NCBI GenBank assembly: GCA_021014945.1
Contig: MU266660.1
Location: 4,037-25,310 of the forward strand
Reading direction: 5' to 3'
DNA from: Leucogyrophana mollusca
Taxonomy: Eukaryota > Basidiomycota > Agaricomycetes > Boletales
Length of the DNA: 21,274 nt
Shown: one piece after another, positions 8,057 through 18,072 of the stretch
Layout of the letters: each line of letters begins with the position of its first letter
How positions within the stretch are numbered: position 1 is the stretch's first letter
Notes under the pieces: generated by a model
Seen by the model: only the letters and a program-made list of their open reading frames with translations
The model's database searches: none
What the model was told of the DNA's origin: nothing
Translations under genes and position numbers: made by a program

Positions 8057-8797
8057 AAGGCGCCAGTTTGGGGAATCGTGTTTGAGGGCAGCTTTCAGTT
8101 GCCTGTCCACGCGATTGATGAGTTCGAGATATATGTTGTAAGCGTCGGAGAACTGCGATTTGAGGTATGGGCGATACGGCATCTATTGAGTATTCAGTCG
8201 CCGTCGAATTCACATCGCAGAGGTACTTACATCATGTAGATGACACAATGCCTTGCATTGTGCTTGGATACTGAAACGGGGACATGTTTGGTGGGATTGG
8301 CGATAGGCAGCAAGGGATACAGAGGCGAACATCCAAAATACCCGTGGGAGATCAGTGTCTCATTGGGATACACGTGGGATGTGTTTTCAGGCAAGGAGGC
8401 ACATTGTTGGGCTGCAAAACACTTGTCAATATTTTCTATAATGATGAGTGATTGAACAACTTACTGAAGATGTCAACAAGTTCGATATCAGTGAGGGAAG
8501 GTGTTTCGCTGCCATCTAAAGGAGGTTCAGAGGGGGAGTATATACCATCACCAGAATCATGTTGGCGATAATGCAAATAGGCGCCCACGAGCCGGTCAAT
8601 CTGAAGGTCCCAGTGCTCGTTTTGTGTTTCGATATGATCACGGCGAGTACGAGGGTCAATGTGGCGGCTGGTATGCACTATGAGTATAGGTGTAGGGGAC
8701 ACAGAAGAATGTGAAAGGAATGGACACACAGTCCAGACAGGTAGGCCATTTGTTGCACGAGCTCCTCGAATACTTCATGCTCTCCACCTTTGTGACT
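8057..8797 (-). pseudogene. KDZ-type transposase, 5' fragment
   Basis: Four coding pieces read leftward across apparent short introns: one with FEELVQQMAYLSGL (~8770-8730), one with HWDLQIDRLVGAYLHYR (8677 to ~8463), one with ETLISHGYFGCSP then CPRFSIQAQCKALCHLHD, and one with QFSDAYNIYLELINRVD and HDSPNWRL. From recall of the family, this order matches the N-terminal region of Kyakuja-Dileera-Zisupton (KDZ) transposases that are expanded in agaric genomes. A frame change and apparent short deletion lie between GCSP and CPRF. The catalytic DDE region is absent: the fragment stops at the 11-bp/21-bp tandem repeats on one side and meets the TATAG-rich block on the other. It cannot encode an active transposase. 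Family assignment rests on motif recall, not a search. Confidence 0.6.
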
Positions 8798-8804
8798 CGT
8801 CGGG

Positions 8805-9320
8805 AAAAATTCAAATTCTCTATAGATACACCCTTAACTATATGTGCTTTTATAGCTATTATAGCTACTATAGCCATCATAGATTTCATAATTTTGAACC
8901 TTTTCCACTATTTTAAATGTGATTATGTCAGATATTATGGCCACAAATATATAACAGTAAGCAAGTACATCACATACGAGGAGGAGAAAATGCTTCAGCT
9001 ATATTAGCTATTATAGCTATTATAGCACTATAGTGACATCTATAGATAAGGCAGATGGTTTATTTTAATTTTATTTACTCTGCAGGTGGTTCTAATATCT
9101 TTTTGTTCACTTATATTGACTAGAAGTACTTGCAATATAAATGATATACAATTAGATACTGTAGAATTAGGCTAGCTATAGACAGCTATAGGAATTATTG
9201 CCTATCTATAATAGCTCTATAGCACTCTAGAGCAAGGGACTTGTCTATAGGGCTCTGATAGCTATAACACCTATATAGCACTATAGATCTCTATATAGAA
9301 ATAGTGATTTTTCCTGACGC
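8805..9320. repeat. TATAG/CTATAG-rich AT block
   Basis: About 500 bp of AT-rich sequence with very frequent CTATAG, GCTATTATAGCTA and ATAGCACTATAG variants. Because CTATAG is self-complementary, the tract has many overlapping short dyads. Open frames here (for example 8711-9007) are accidental. It fits a degenerate satellite or transposon subterminal repeat. Confidence 0.65.
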
Positions 9321-9454
9321 TGATGTCAAGTCCTTCATCGCCTGGAGGCGCGGTGGACAGGATGTTACTGTCGTCCATCCCATGACTAGCAAACATCATC
9401 TCGACGTTCTCATGGTCCTTGGTAGACAGTTCTGAGTGGATTATGGAAAGAGAA

Positions 9455-9830
9455 CATGACTAGGGTACATATTTCCCCATACAGAGGCCTGGAGGCATGT
9501 GTGACACCACTTATCCAAATGCCTCAGTGGTGCATTGACATGCTGAAGAGAAATACAACAGAATGGTATCTGAAGGTGGTTATTGGTTGCACTGGTGCCC
9601 CACTGCTCACAGATCATTCCAAAGCACACAAAGCATCATACACAAGCTTGGCAGCATGTGGGACACCACTTATCCCAATGTCTCAGTGGTGCATTGACAT
9701 ACTAAAGAGAAATACGACAGGGTGGTATCTGAAGGCGGTTTTCAGTTGCACTGGTGTCCCACCTCTCACAGATCATTCCAGGGCACATGGGGCACCATAC
9801 ACAAGTTTGGCAGCATGCGGGGTACAGTGA
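9455..9830. repeat. 159-bp tandem repeat, about 2.3 units
   Basis: GACACCACTTATCC at 9503 recurs at 9662, and the flanking sequence repeats with the same 159-bp offset up to ~9830. The period equals 53 codons, so a 124-codon frame (9456-9830, +) stays open and repeats QWCIDMLKRNTTEWYLK-like and PYTSLAACG-like segments. CACCACT...AGTGGTG forms a short hairpin in each unit. It is more likely a TE repeat than a protein gene. Confidence 0.75.
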
Positions 9831-9941
9831 TGTACTAGTAGTAGTACATAGGGCAAGTACCACAAGGGTACTCAGACATTTTAAGAAAAGGGAAAAGAAG
9901 GAGAGAGAAGGAAGACACAATGCTACCTGAAGGTAGTGTGA

Positions 9942-10574
9942 ATGGTATCATACTCACAAGGGCAGGGCCTTGTTAGCAGGGACGTTTGCATTAGGCCTGG
10001 AGAGGTAGAGTTTCCCGGCGCACCGGCTCGAGGCAATGAAACAGTGTCACTTGTCACCATACCAGAGGAGCGGCAGTATCTCCTCGTATGGTATGTTCCC
10101 TCTAAAGATCGCAATTGCAAGCAGCCTGAGGCTGCATCAAAGAAGGCAAAGCTGTCCCAGTTCACCTCCAACGGTCATGGGGATCATTTCAACAATGAAA
10201 ACATACTCTTGCCCACTTTCTATGTTACTGCCATGCTCCTCGATCATGATGACCTGTGGGGAACTGACATTCACATTCCATGTGGTGGTCTGGCCATAAC
10301 AGGTCCAGTTTGGGAAGCAATGGCACATCTTCCATTGCCTATGATCCGAGACCAGCAGCAGCAGTCCGGGACTATCATTTGCCATTGTTATGATTGGGAA
10401 AACGGGTTAATTGTCCTCCGCCTTGGCCTTTGCTTGACACCTCAGCACTTGAGGGCCAGAGTGCATGAGGAGCAAAGCATGGATTCTAAGGTCCTCCTGA
10501 ATCCTATTGGTCTGGAAGTCATGGAGATGGTTTGGATTGGTGCCTTGGCTGCCACAAGCTTCGGTCCTGCTTAA
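9942..10574 (+). CDS. Hypothetical protein, 210 residues
   Basis: This is an uninterrupted ATG-to-TAA frame, the longest clean one in the right half. The protein has mixed, globular-looking composition with no signal peptide or obvious membrane segment. It has a Lys-rich stretch (~65-73), segments such as WGTDIHIPCGGLAITGP (~105-121), a short Gln run (~139-142), and a hydrophobic C-terminal part. I do not recognise a domain. It lies just after the 159-bp repeats and 122 bp upstream of a degenerate gene on the same strand, so it may be a transposon accessory gene or an exon of a larger locus. Shadow frames on the other strand are short. The absence of stops suggests recent origin or selection, but it could be chance. 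Confidence 0.45.
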   Translation: MVSYSQGQGLVSRDVCIRPGEVEFPGAPARGNETVSLVTIPEERQYLLVWYVPSKDRNCKQPEAASKKAKLSQFTSNGHGDHFNNENILLPTFYVTAMLLDHDDLWGTDIHIPCGGLAITGPVWEAMAHLPLPMIRDQQQQSGTIICHCYDWENGLIVLRLGLCLTPQHLRARVHEEQSMDSKVLLNPIGLEVMEMVWIGALAATSFGPA

Positions 10575-10695
10575 CACTGTAACATTTCCCTTTTGAACTT
10601 ATTACATCTTTTGCTCCTATCTATTGTCGTCTACTGTCCGACCATCCCCATATACTCTTCTGAGCCAAATCCGCTCACCAATCAGTCGAGCCAAT

Positions 10696-12812
10696 ATGCC
10701 ACCCAAAACCGCTGCTGCCAATCATCCAAGGTTACCTTTATTTGCGGAGACCCCAACAATACGGAATGTAAGATGATCTCCATAAAAGCGAAGGTGGTCT
10801 AAGGTCAACTCCGCCCTGGCCTTGGCTTGCTACGTGAGCTCTGACGTGGAGTTGGCTGGGGTGGAGGCCACGATCAAAGCCATTAATGAGGCATTGATGA
10901 CCGGTCACATTCATCCGTTCTTGGATCCCGTGCTTCAACCCTGCGTTGTGTTCCGCCATCATCCTGCAGGAAATTCATCTGATCAAGACAGTAATATTCC
11001 AGTGTTCTCCCACGTCTTGCATTCAAATAAAGCCAGCACTTCAACATCCTCCCACAAGATACAGCACAATCAAATAGACGACTTTGAGTTGCTCGTAGCC
11101 CACACTGTGTCCACACTACCGCCCCAGGCTGCATCTGGTCCATGTATCAACAGGAAGACACCAACCCAGAGACATGAGGCTCTCGAGCAAGACCAAGTTT
11201 CGTAAAATGCACCTGATAGCATTGCCATCATCTCGTCCACAGTCTGTTTGCTTGAGTGATTCTCGTGCATCATCTGTTACGCCCGGAGCTACAAGCCAGC
11301 AAACTGGGCTCTTGACCCATGAACGTGACCGTTCTATGACACCCGCGTTATCCACCGCATCATTTTCTCAAAATGGTCGAGTCGATGTTAGTTGAAGCAA
11401 ACCCACTGGTACTCAACTCACCACCACTGGTTTCTCGTCACGGTCTGACGCTCATCTTCTGGTCTTGGAAGGAACCCTCGGAACTCTCAGAGGAATCAAC
11501 AAGTGCACAAAATGGAAAGGGAAACGGCGGCAACTCACATCATCAAGAACCGCACATCACCGCTTCTTCCCATGCAAGATCCTCAGCTGTCTCCAAGGCA
11601 CTGCTCAATAAAGTTGCCTGGCTCAAAAATTCAGTGCTGAACATGTGCAATGACCTTGAAGTTGCCAAGGCCGACCTCCACACTGCACAGGATGCACTCT
11701 AAGGACTACATGCGAGCCATGATGATCTGTATAAATGAACTGTCAGATATGAGGAGGATATCAGTGAACTCAAAGCCACTATGACTGTCCAAGTGGATGC
11801 AATTGATATTGTAACCAAGCTTGTCCAGATCCATGCGAATCAAATCACTGCAGTTGACATCAAGGTTGCTGTTGGTAATGCAACACAAAAAGTGAGAGAT
11901 AATGCCTTCAATGTAAGTCGTTCAGTGTCAAAGACAGTGATAGCACTCACTACTGTATAGGCTGTCATAATAAAGACATTCTCCCACTCCATGGGTCTTA
12001 TCAACTCCAACCAGATCGCTGGAATGACTCCTCTCGCAGACGGTGGCTTCTGGGTGTACTCTCCAAGTCGGAAGGCAAATGTTGTGTTCCCAAATTTTGA
12101 GGGTACCTGGTCTGAAAATAAGCAATGGGTAGACAAGGTGGTCAAGTACATCTGCAAAAAGCACCTGATGCTTGTCCGATGTATCCTGCAGACACTCTTG
12201 CAAAGCGGAGTAACAGTGAGATAGAGAAGCACCTGCAGAGCGTCTTCAAGCCAATGAAACTCTTATATATGAAGGCGATGAAGTAGCAAACAAGATGGCA
12301 AAATTAAAAGGAAAGCGTGCTCTGAGGAAATCAAGGGTACATAACTTAAACAGTTCAGGAAGTCGTTGTATCTGACATAGCTTGATAGAAAGCAAAGGAG
12401 CGAGCTGGTGTGCATACGAAAGATGCCGCGTTGCAGGGTCCCAAATGGGACTTTTTGTTTCAACCAGCCTATCAGTCCAGTGATGAATCAAGCACAGAAG
12501 GTGTGGTCGACCCGGGCTCACCATCCGCTGACAATGACAATGGATCATCTATCAAACTGTGGTTATCATGCCCGCCGACATACCGAGCTGATGAAGTGCG
12601 TACCTTGCTCATAGGAAATGGAATATGATTTTGATGGTACTTTGCAGGCGACTGATGCTGTTGTGCGATTGAACCGTCTCGTGTTCACGAAGCAAAGAGA
12701 GGCTCTGAAGGGAGGTGCAAAGAAGATTGGCCATCCATTTACTACAGGCGATTGGCGTGAAAGAGGCCTTCCAGGGATATCCATCGAAAGGGGAGTGCCC
12801 TCACCTTTATAA
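10696..12812 (+). pseudogene. Degenerate multi-exon TE-associated gene
   Basis: Candidate start MPPKTAAANHPR at 10696, possible intron 10768-10803, then an open stretch 10804-11205. Later pieces lie at 11373-11912 (coiled-coil-like; in-frame TAA at 11700 and TGA at 11736), 11961 onward (GGFWVYSPSRKANVVFPNFEGTW without its tail; stop near 12222), ~12246-12336, 12389-12595 (KWDFLFQPAYQSSDES) and 12648-12812. Introns at 11913-11960, 12337-12388 and 12596-12647 are 48, 52 and 52 nt with consensus ends, and the frame is conserved across the last two. The two nonsense codons and additional frame breaks make it non-functional as a whole. It resembles repeat-family hypothetical proteins near DNA transposons in agaric genomes (recall only). 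It runs into the Tnp2-type remnant tail to tail. Confidence 0.5.
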
Positions 12813-14265
12813 AGCTGGTTCATCTCGTCAACAAATGGTGCGGGTAATTTATTGATCTCCGCCAATGTCGGCTTGTTGGGTCCTGGTATTACCATGATGG
12901 GGAACGTCTCTTTGGTGAGGTATCTAATACCTCGTGGATTTTTGCAGCACGTCATATATAATGCACCTGTTGAATGATTGCTGTGTTTGACTGCTTGAAA
13001 CTTGAAAGCACAACTGTCAGTGAAACCAATAAAGGGTTCAAAACGAGGGTCAGCTTTACTAATCAAGATTGATTTGCCAGACAAGCCCACATGGAAGGGA
13101 GACAAACCGCTGAGGTATCTTGTGCATGGGCGTTAGGATTAGCAAAAGCGCCAAATCCTTCTGTATCCAAAGGTGGACGACGTCCAGGCTCGTTGCCAGC
13201 GCCCTGCCAACACTGAAGATCTGCATACTTGCCGGGTCGTAAGAGCCAGTGTTGAATGGCACATTTAGGATGCACGAAAGGGAGGACTTTAGTGGGTACT
13301 CGCTTTTTTTGGCCGTCAGCCATCTGCTTTGTCGTGTACAGTATTCCCTTGCAATCTTCTGTTACGCACTCATCACTTAATGTGCGCTCGCAAAGTGTGG
13401 CCTGATGGTGGAGGTTCCAGCATGAGGGACAAATGAAATAGTATGTGATGAGTGAGTCGAGTGCAACACCTAGGCGCTTCTTGACAGTAGGAAGTTTCCT
13501 CGCCATGTCATCGAGGCCGTCAATCTCGAGACCGTCTGCATGCGCACAAGCAGACTGAAGGGCAACTGCGGTGCCATTAAGCATGATACGAACAATGTCG
13601 TGAGTAGCGCCCTTGTATGCTGCCACTACGTAGGCACGTATGTAGGCATTTCAGATTGCCGGGTGCTTGCCGAATGCAGGTGGGGAATTGTACTGTTCTT
13701 CGTCCTCATCTCCTGCTGCAGCTTGTTCGTCCTCTTCCAAATATTCATTACCACCCGGGATGTACGCAGGATCATCTACGAAGTCTTCAATACCGTCTTC
13801 AGGATCTGATAGTATCTTGTCATCTTCATCAGGCATGTCTTCTTTATAAAAATGAGGTGGCAGGAAATCTAAATGTTCTTCATCTTTGGAATCAGAGAAT
13901 CGGTCATCATTTACATTGAGACACAAAAGCCCCTGACGAAAGCCATAGCGCTCGATCGTATGGTGGCCATCCACATCCTCATCATCTGAACTGTTCTCGG
14001 GAATGTTCATGCCATGCTGCCATTCATCAGGCTCAAATGGAGGGTCGTTGTGGTACACATCTATCACCATTGGTGCTATGCCCCCTGGTGGAGGATCGTA
14101 AGGGTGATCAGGATGCCGATGTAAGCAACCTCGTCTTTCCGTCTCTTCAGCTAATTCTCTGTCCGATTCCTGATGGCACCACCATGTCTTGTAGTATTGC
14201 AGGATCCGCCCATTGAGATGGAGTGAACAATGATTGCAATGACACCACTGGTATGGGTCTGGCAT
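12805..14265 (-). pseudogene. Tnp2/CACTA-like transposase, broken N-terminal part
   Basis: Likely start MPDPYQWCHCNHC at 14265. The first 204 codons include a Cys/His cluster (C8, C10, C13) and a long acidic region. An in-frame TGA (13653-13651, plausibly CGA-to-TGA) follows, and the same frame continues with AYKGATHDIVRIMLNG, CPSCWNLHHQATLCE, CKGILYTTKQMADGQKKRVP and LRPGKY. The frame then shifts near 13110 to RFVSLPCGLVWQINLD, apparently after an internal deletion, and meets TAG at the next codon. A further exon from ~13000 carries STGALYMTCCKNPRGIRYL and IPGPNKPTLAEINKL and ends at a good donor (12804). This order matches my recollection of agaric Tnp2-family (CACTA-like) transposases. The downstream catalytic half is missing. 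It is a dead element. Confidence 0.65.
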
Positions 14266-14668
14266 CCCTATTAGTACCCTCGGCAACAGCCCAGAACAAG
14301 GCTGAGACCACCGGTTTGTTCGAACGTCGAGAAAATGAGTGTGAACACCAGTGTGTTCTGGAGGCCAGCGTTGGTGGTGGTTATGAGAATGAAAGTCAGG
14401 TCTACAGTTGCAGTTGAAGTATGCGCTAATCAATTGTAAGCAAGTACTTATTGCCTGGAAAGCGCCAAGTCAAAAAAGTATGGTCCTGTTTAGGACGTTA
14501 CTGACTACCTGCTTTTACTGGGTGATTATGTGGCAGTTACTCAAGATATCGGCATATTAATCCTTCTCATTATTTTTCTCCAAAGTGCGGTCGATCGATC
14601 ATTGGACCGAATCAAAATCACATCTGAAGTTTGAGTATATCACACTACTATCATACATATCCTCTGAA
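14266..14668. other. No gene recognised
   Basis: Upstream of the Tnp2-like start and downstream of the next minus-strand remnant. The Tnp2 frame is open a little further upstream (to 14433), but the composition there looks non-coding. A GATCGATC patch lies at ~14591-14600. Nothing else is supported. Confidence 0.4.
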
Positions 14669-15075
14669 TCACGTTAGCATGTATCCATCCCGATCACCCC
14701 TTGACGAGAAGGAATTCACACCCGGGAGCCGCATCCCATACTTCTCCACAAATATCCTAAAATGCACCTCAAACATGCTCACGTTGCCTATAGCCAGATC
14801 CCCCATGCCAGTCAACTCCCATGACTCTCCTCCCCTCGGCGCCACAGCTGTATCGTGACGTTGGCGCTCCCTTTGGTGTCTGTATCGCCCCATGCAGCAG
14901 TTGATGTTGAAGATAAGCGAGGTGCTGGGAGCTTCTCGATCTCGGTGAGAGCGGCAGCCAGATAAGCGCGCCAGGACGTGTGCGGTGCGCGCCATGGGGT
15001 GATGTGCAGCTGGAGGGATGCGCATTGTGGGTGGGAGTCTAAGGCCGAGGAGAGAAAGTCCTCGAGGGCGGCGTG
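14669..15075 (-). pseudogene. Frameshifted fragment of an unrecognised gene
   Basis: Two overlapping minus-strand frames look like one protein. The first runs from ~15072 (LEDFLSSALDSHPQC, LHITPWRAPHTSWRAYLAAA, TEIEKLPAPRL, VTIQLWRRGEES). The second continues GESWELTGMGDLAIGN, FEVHFRIFVEKYGMRLPG and DRDGYMLT to a stop at 14669. The join lies in a G/A-rich run near 14840, where a one-base indel would explain the shift. Regular hydrophobic spacing and conserved-looking Trp/Gly residues argue for a genuine former gene. I cannot assign a family; upstream exons, if any, are not clear. Confidence 0.45.
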
Positions 15076-15613
15076 TTGCGATCACAATTACATCTGAGGT
15101 AGATGTCAAGGTGTAAACGACACCGGGCCCGATGAGTCGCACATACTGACGCTGAACACCCTGTTTTTGCACTGTGCATAACTCGTTCTATTGACGTTGT
15201 CAGCACTGACAGGGACGCTATTTCATAGAGCTCAGCCAACGTTCGGGAGCTGCTCCTCAATGCACTGGGTGTTTCTGCGAAAAGGCCGACCCCAGTTGTC
15301 TGGAGCAACCACAGCAGGAGGGATGTGGTGGTGCGGCAAGCAGAAACTGCAGCGGGAACAGGAATAAGAGCATGAACTTGAAGAGCAAGGGTACCTGTGC
15401 ATTCCCAATTCCTGGACCATGGTTGTTGGATAAAAGTATCAGGGACCGGATAATTACACCGGGACAGCCGTGGTCATTTGGTGCACTAGGTTGAGCGTAC
15501 AGTGGTGGACAGGATCACTTCAAAACACTTATTCTGCAAACAACTGTGAGCAGGACTTGTAACATGCAACAAACTGACTAGGTATCCAAGATGACAGTGA
15601 TGATATAATGCTT
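15076..15613. other. No gene recognised
   Basis: Short frames occur on both strands (for example 15039-15308 and 15232-15420, minus), but none has a recognisable domain or clear splice-linked partner. The region separates two minus-strand remnants. Confidence 0.35.
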
Positions 15614-16852
15614 TCAATGAAGCCATCTGGGTTTCCGTCCGGCCTTGTTATGCTGCCGGCGCTCCTTGGGCAATTTGGCTTGGAGATGGGCCAGGGCCTG
15701 CTTGGTAGTGCTGAATGTGAAGTCAGTGCAGACGCAGAGGAACTTCATATCTTCCTCTTGATGAAAGCACCTCATTTGACCGCGGTGACGGTCACTGATG
15801 GGAAATTTCACCAACATCGACACCACATGGCCGCTGACTGATGGTTCTGCTACAAGATGTGCAGCTAGTTCGGCCTTCGTTGAGAAGGAGGCCTGGCAAA
15901 CAGTGCAGGAGGCTGCAAAGGAGCAAGAGGTGAATGAGCAGTTAGATAGGTCAAGAAACAGCGCTCACCCAGGCCTGAACCTTGAACTACAACTTGACAG
16001 GCTCCTCCTGTGAATAACTACCCTCCGCAGGTCCCTCTAGCACGATGTCAACTTCAGGGCTGCCATACAGCTGCTCGTCGTTGGACCCATCCACTGCATC
16101 AGACACTGAACTGGATACTGAGCTATCACCGTTGGGAACTTCATCACCAGCTTTCACCGCATCCTCTTTCAACACTGCTCCTCCTCCGTGAGTTTGACCT
16201 TGACTAGGAGACGTTCCCTCCCATTGGCCCCCACTTTGGATGTTGTAGGCGTGGTCATGACGTGCTTGGTCTTGATGGGGAGCCTTTTCCTCCTGTTGGT
16301 GGTCATGGCCATCCTCATTTTGAATTGTGTATGGGGCATCAGACAGAAGGTATAGCGGCCCGGTGTCTGAGCCACGCTCGGTCAGCACCTAGCCTGGCTC
16401 TGGGAAAATGGAACCTCACCAGAGCTCAGCTTTACCGCTGCTGGTGACTGGGGAGGCAGTGGCTGGGCCTCTGTGTCCAGCCAATTATTTAGCATGTGGA
16501 ACGGTGTTCGGCCCTCTGATAGGTTGCACAACCTGTCATTATCTATCAGGCCACCTGTTACCAAGGCATTAAAGTGGTTTGGACCTACCTGACCAGCTGT
16601 ACGCATGAGGGCGTGGATGTGTCAGCCCATGCTGGAGGTGAATCTGTACTTCTTCCAGCATGGCGGAAACCCCAGTTCGGGGCAAATGCACGCCCATTCC
16701 TTGTTAACTCTTCTGCTCAAAACATAGCACTTGCTGTTAATTGTCATAGTAATCCGCGGCCTAGCCAGGCACGACTTTCTGTGCTGGTTGTTAGCGCAGC
16801 AAACAGCTTGGCAATCCTTGCAGGTTCGCAGAGCATTTGCAGCTTGGGCCAT
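15614..16852 (-). pseudogene. Degenerate Cys/His-finger gene
   Basis: Starts MAQAANALRTCKDCQAVCC at 16852 and ends at TGA 15616-15614. The N-terminal part has CKDC...H...C, then EWACIC...FPPCWKKYRF and, after an in-frame TGA (16624-16622), HIHALMRTAGQ. The same frame continues to ~16382. An acidic, Gln/His/Asp-rich middle (16388-15987) is in another frame. A final exon after a TTTGCAG acceptor (~15930) gives SCTVCQASFSTKAELAAHL (a C2H2-like finger start), then RCFHQEEDMKFLCVCTDF and ALAHLQAKLPK. The two ends repeat the same layout (CxxC...H, then a CxC followed by H). Such fingers usually bind DNA or protein, but several stops and frame changes make this a likely pseudogene. The family is unknown. 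Confidence 0.5.
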
Positions 16853-17495
16853 TGTGAAGCTGTCTTGGTGAAAGCCTGAGAGAATGATGGAAACAAAACA
16901 GGACGGTCGAAACTCAGTAAAGTTGGCAAGCTCGCTTCAACTCGAGAAACACACTGGTGCCCCATAAGGTATCCGGCACGTGACGGTAGTTGTCGCCTAT
17001 GAGTATAAGAGTGTTCACCTGGGTTACCCGACAGGGAAGGCTTACTAAAGTGGGTGATCCAGGGCCTCACCCACTATTATTATAGTTGTTTGCCTAAATA
17101 CTCAACACCAGCATTAAATATCGCCCCAAATATGCTCTGTAACCCGTAGATCTCGGTCTCCCCTCCCTATAATGTCGTCCAGTACTGTTTGCCACATGCT
17201 GAGGTGGCGAGAGCTTTGGCATTGGACACAATGTTGCCACATGTGTTCCATTTCGTTCCAAAGGGCCCGAAGGCGTTTCTAGGCCTGCGCCGGCATACTC
17301 CATGCCGATGTTGTTTGCGCCAGGTGCCACATTGTTTGCAAGGCGCGTTCCCACGCCTTGTTCCCTCAACTTGTCCACACCATCCCTCATCGTCGTCGCC
17401 AGCAGCAGCAACAACCTCCACCAGCCCTCCCTTAGCTCGTTTATTTGTCTCCCGCTTCCCTTATATCTCTCGCGTCACACTTTCAATCGAACACA
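16853..17495. other. Intergenic with a short inverted repeat; possible plus-strand promoter
   Basis: GTGGGTGA (17050-17057) and TCACCCAC (17067-17074) form an 8-bp inverted repeat with a 9-nt spacer. The last ~130 bp before 17496 are pyrimidine-rich on the plus strand, with a TTATATCTCTC stretch ~35 bp before the ATG, which resembles a fungal core promoter or leader. Confidence 0.4.
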
Positions 17496-18072
17496 ATGTC
17501 GTGGCAAGGTACATCTACCAAGTTCAATGGGTTGTCGAAGTCGGTGATCACCCACAGTTTCAGGCGCTCTCATTGTCAGTCAGATGTTCTCACAGCCAGG
17601 AGGCAACAAGAACAGCACCAGCTATACAGTACAAAAAGACAGGCCGACATTGAAGGTATGTGTCTTGTATTGTGATGTATATGTCGAGAGGTATCTTAAG
17701 TAGTTAAATGTACTGTAAGAATGTTCATGATATAATGCACTGTGGTACTAAGCTATGGTGTTGAATGTTTGTCGAGTGTGGTGCTTTATGGAAAACACTT
17801 GAGAGACTCCCACAGCTGGCCCCTCAATCCAACTCAGTACCAACCAGCATCATCCCACATCAATATCATGTCCAGCTCACAGAAGGTAGTATGTCACAAT
17901 AATTATTATTTTACTATTGTCTCCTGACTTTGCCCCAGGGAGAAGACCATTGGTTTACTGTCCTCAGCACCACAGTCGGTATATGTGGTAGATAGTATTT
18001 ACTGCTCACTGATTGTTATCTAACCTTGATCTCCTTCAGAAAACACCAGTGTGGGTATTGAGAGTGACATAG
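17496..18072 (+). CDS. Possible small spliced gene, unrecognised
   Basis: A pyrimidine-rich leader precedes ATG 17496 (MSWQGTSTKFNGLSK...). An open exon runs to ~17656 at a GTATGT donor. Candidate later exons are ~17817-17884, ~17939-17980 and 18040-18072, joined by consensus GT...AG introns; the 18040 exon reads KTPVWVLRVT to a TAG. The predicted peptide is Ser/Gln/His-rich and resembles no domain I know. Alternative phases across these introns are also open, so the exact protein is uncertain. It could be a TE-associated leader exon or a chance frame. Confidence 0.3.

Noticed and set aside
8711..9007. 98-codon plus-strand frame with hydrophobic stretch
   Set aside because: It arises in the AT-rich TATAG repeat; the Ile/Ala/Thr run is a translation of repeated ATAGCTATT.
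16574..16879. Plus-strand 101-codon ORF
   Set aside because: It is antisense to the better-supported Cys/His-finger remnant.
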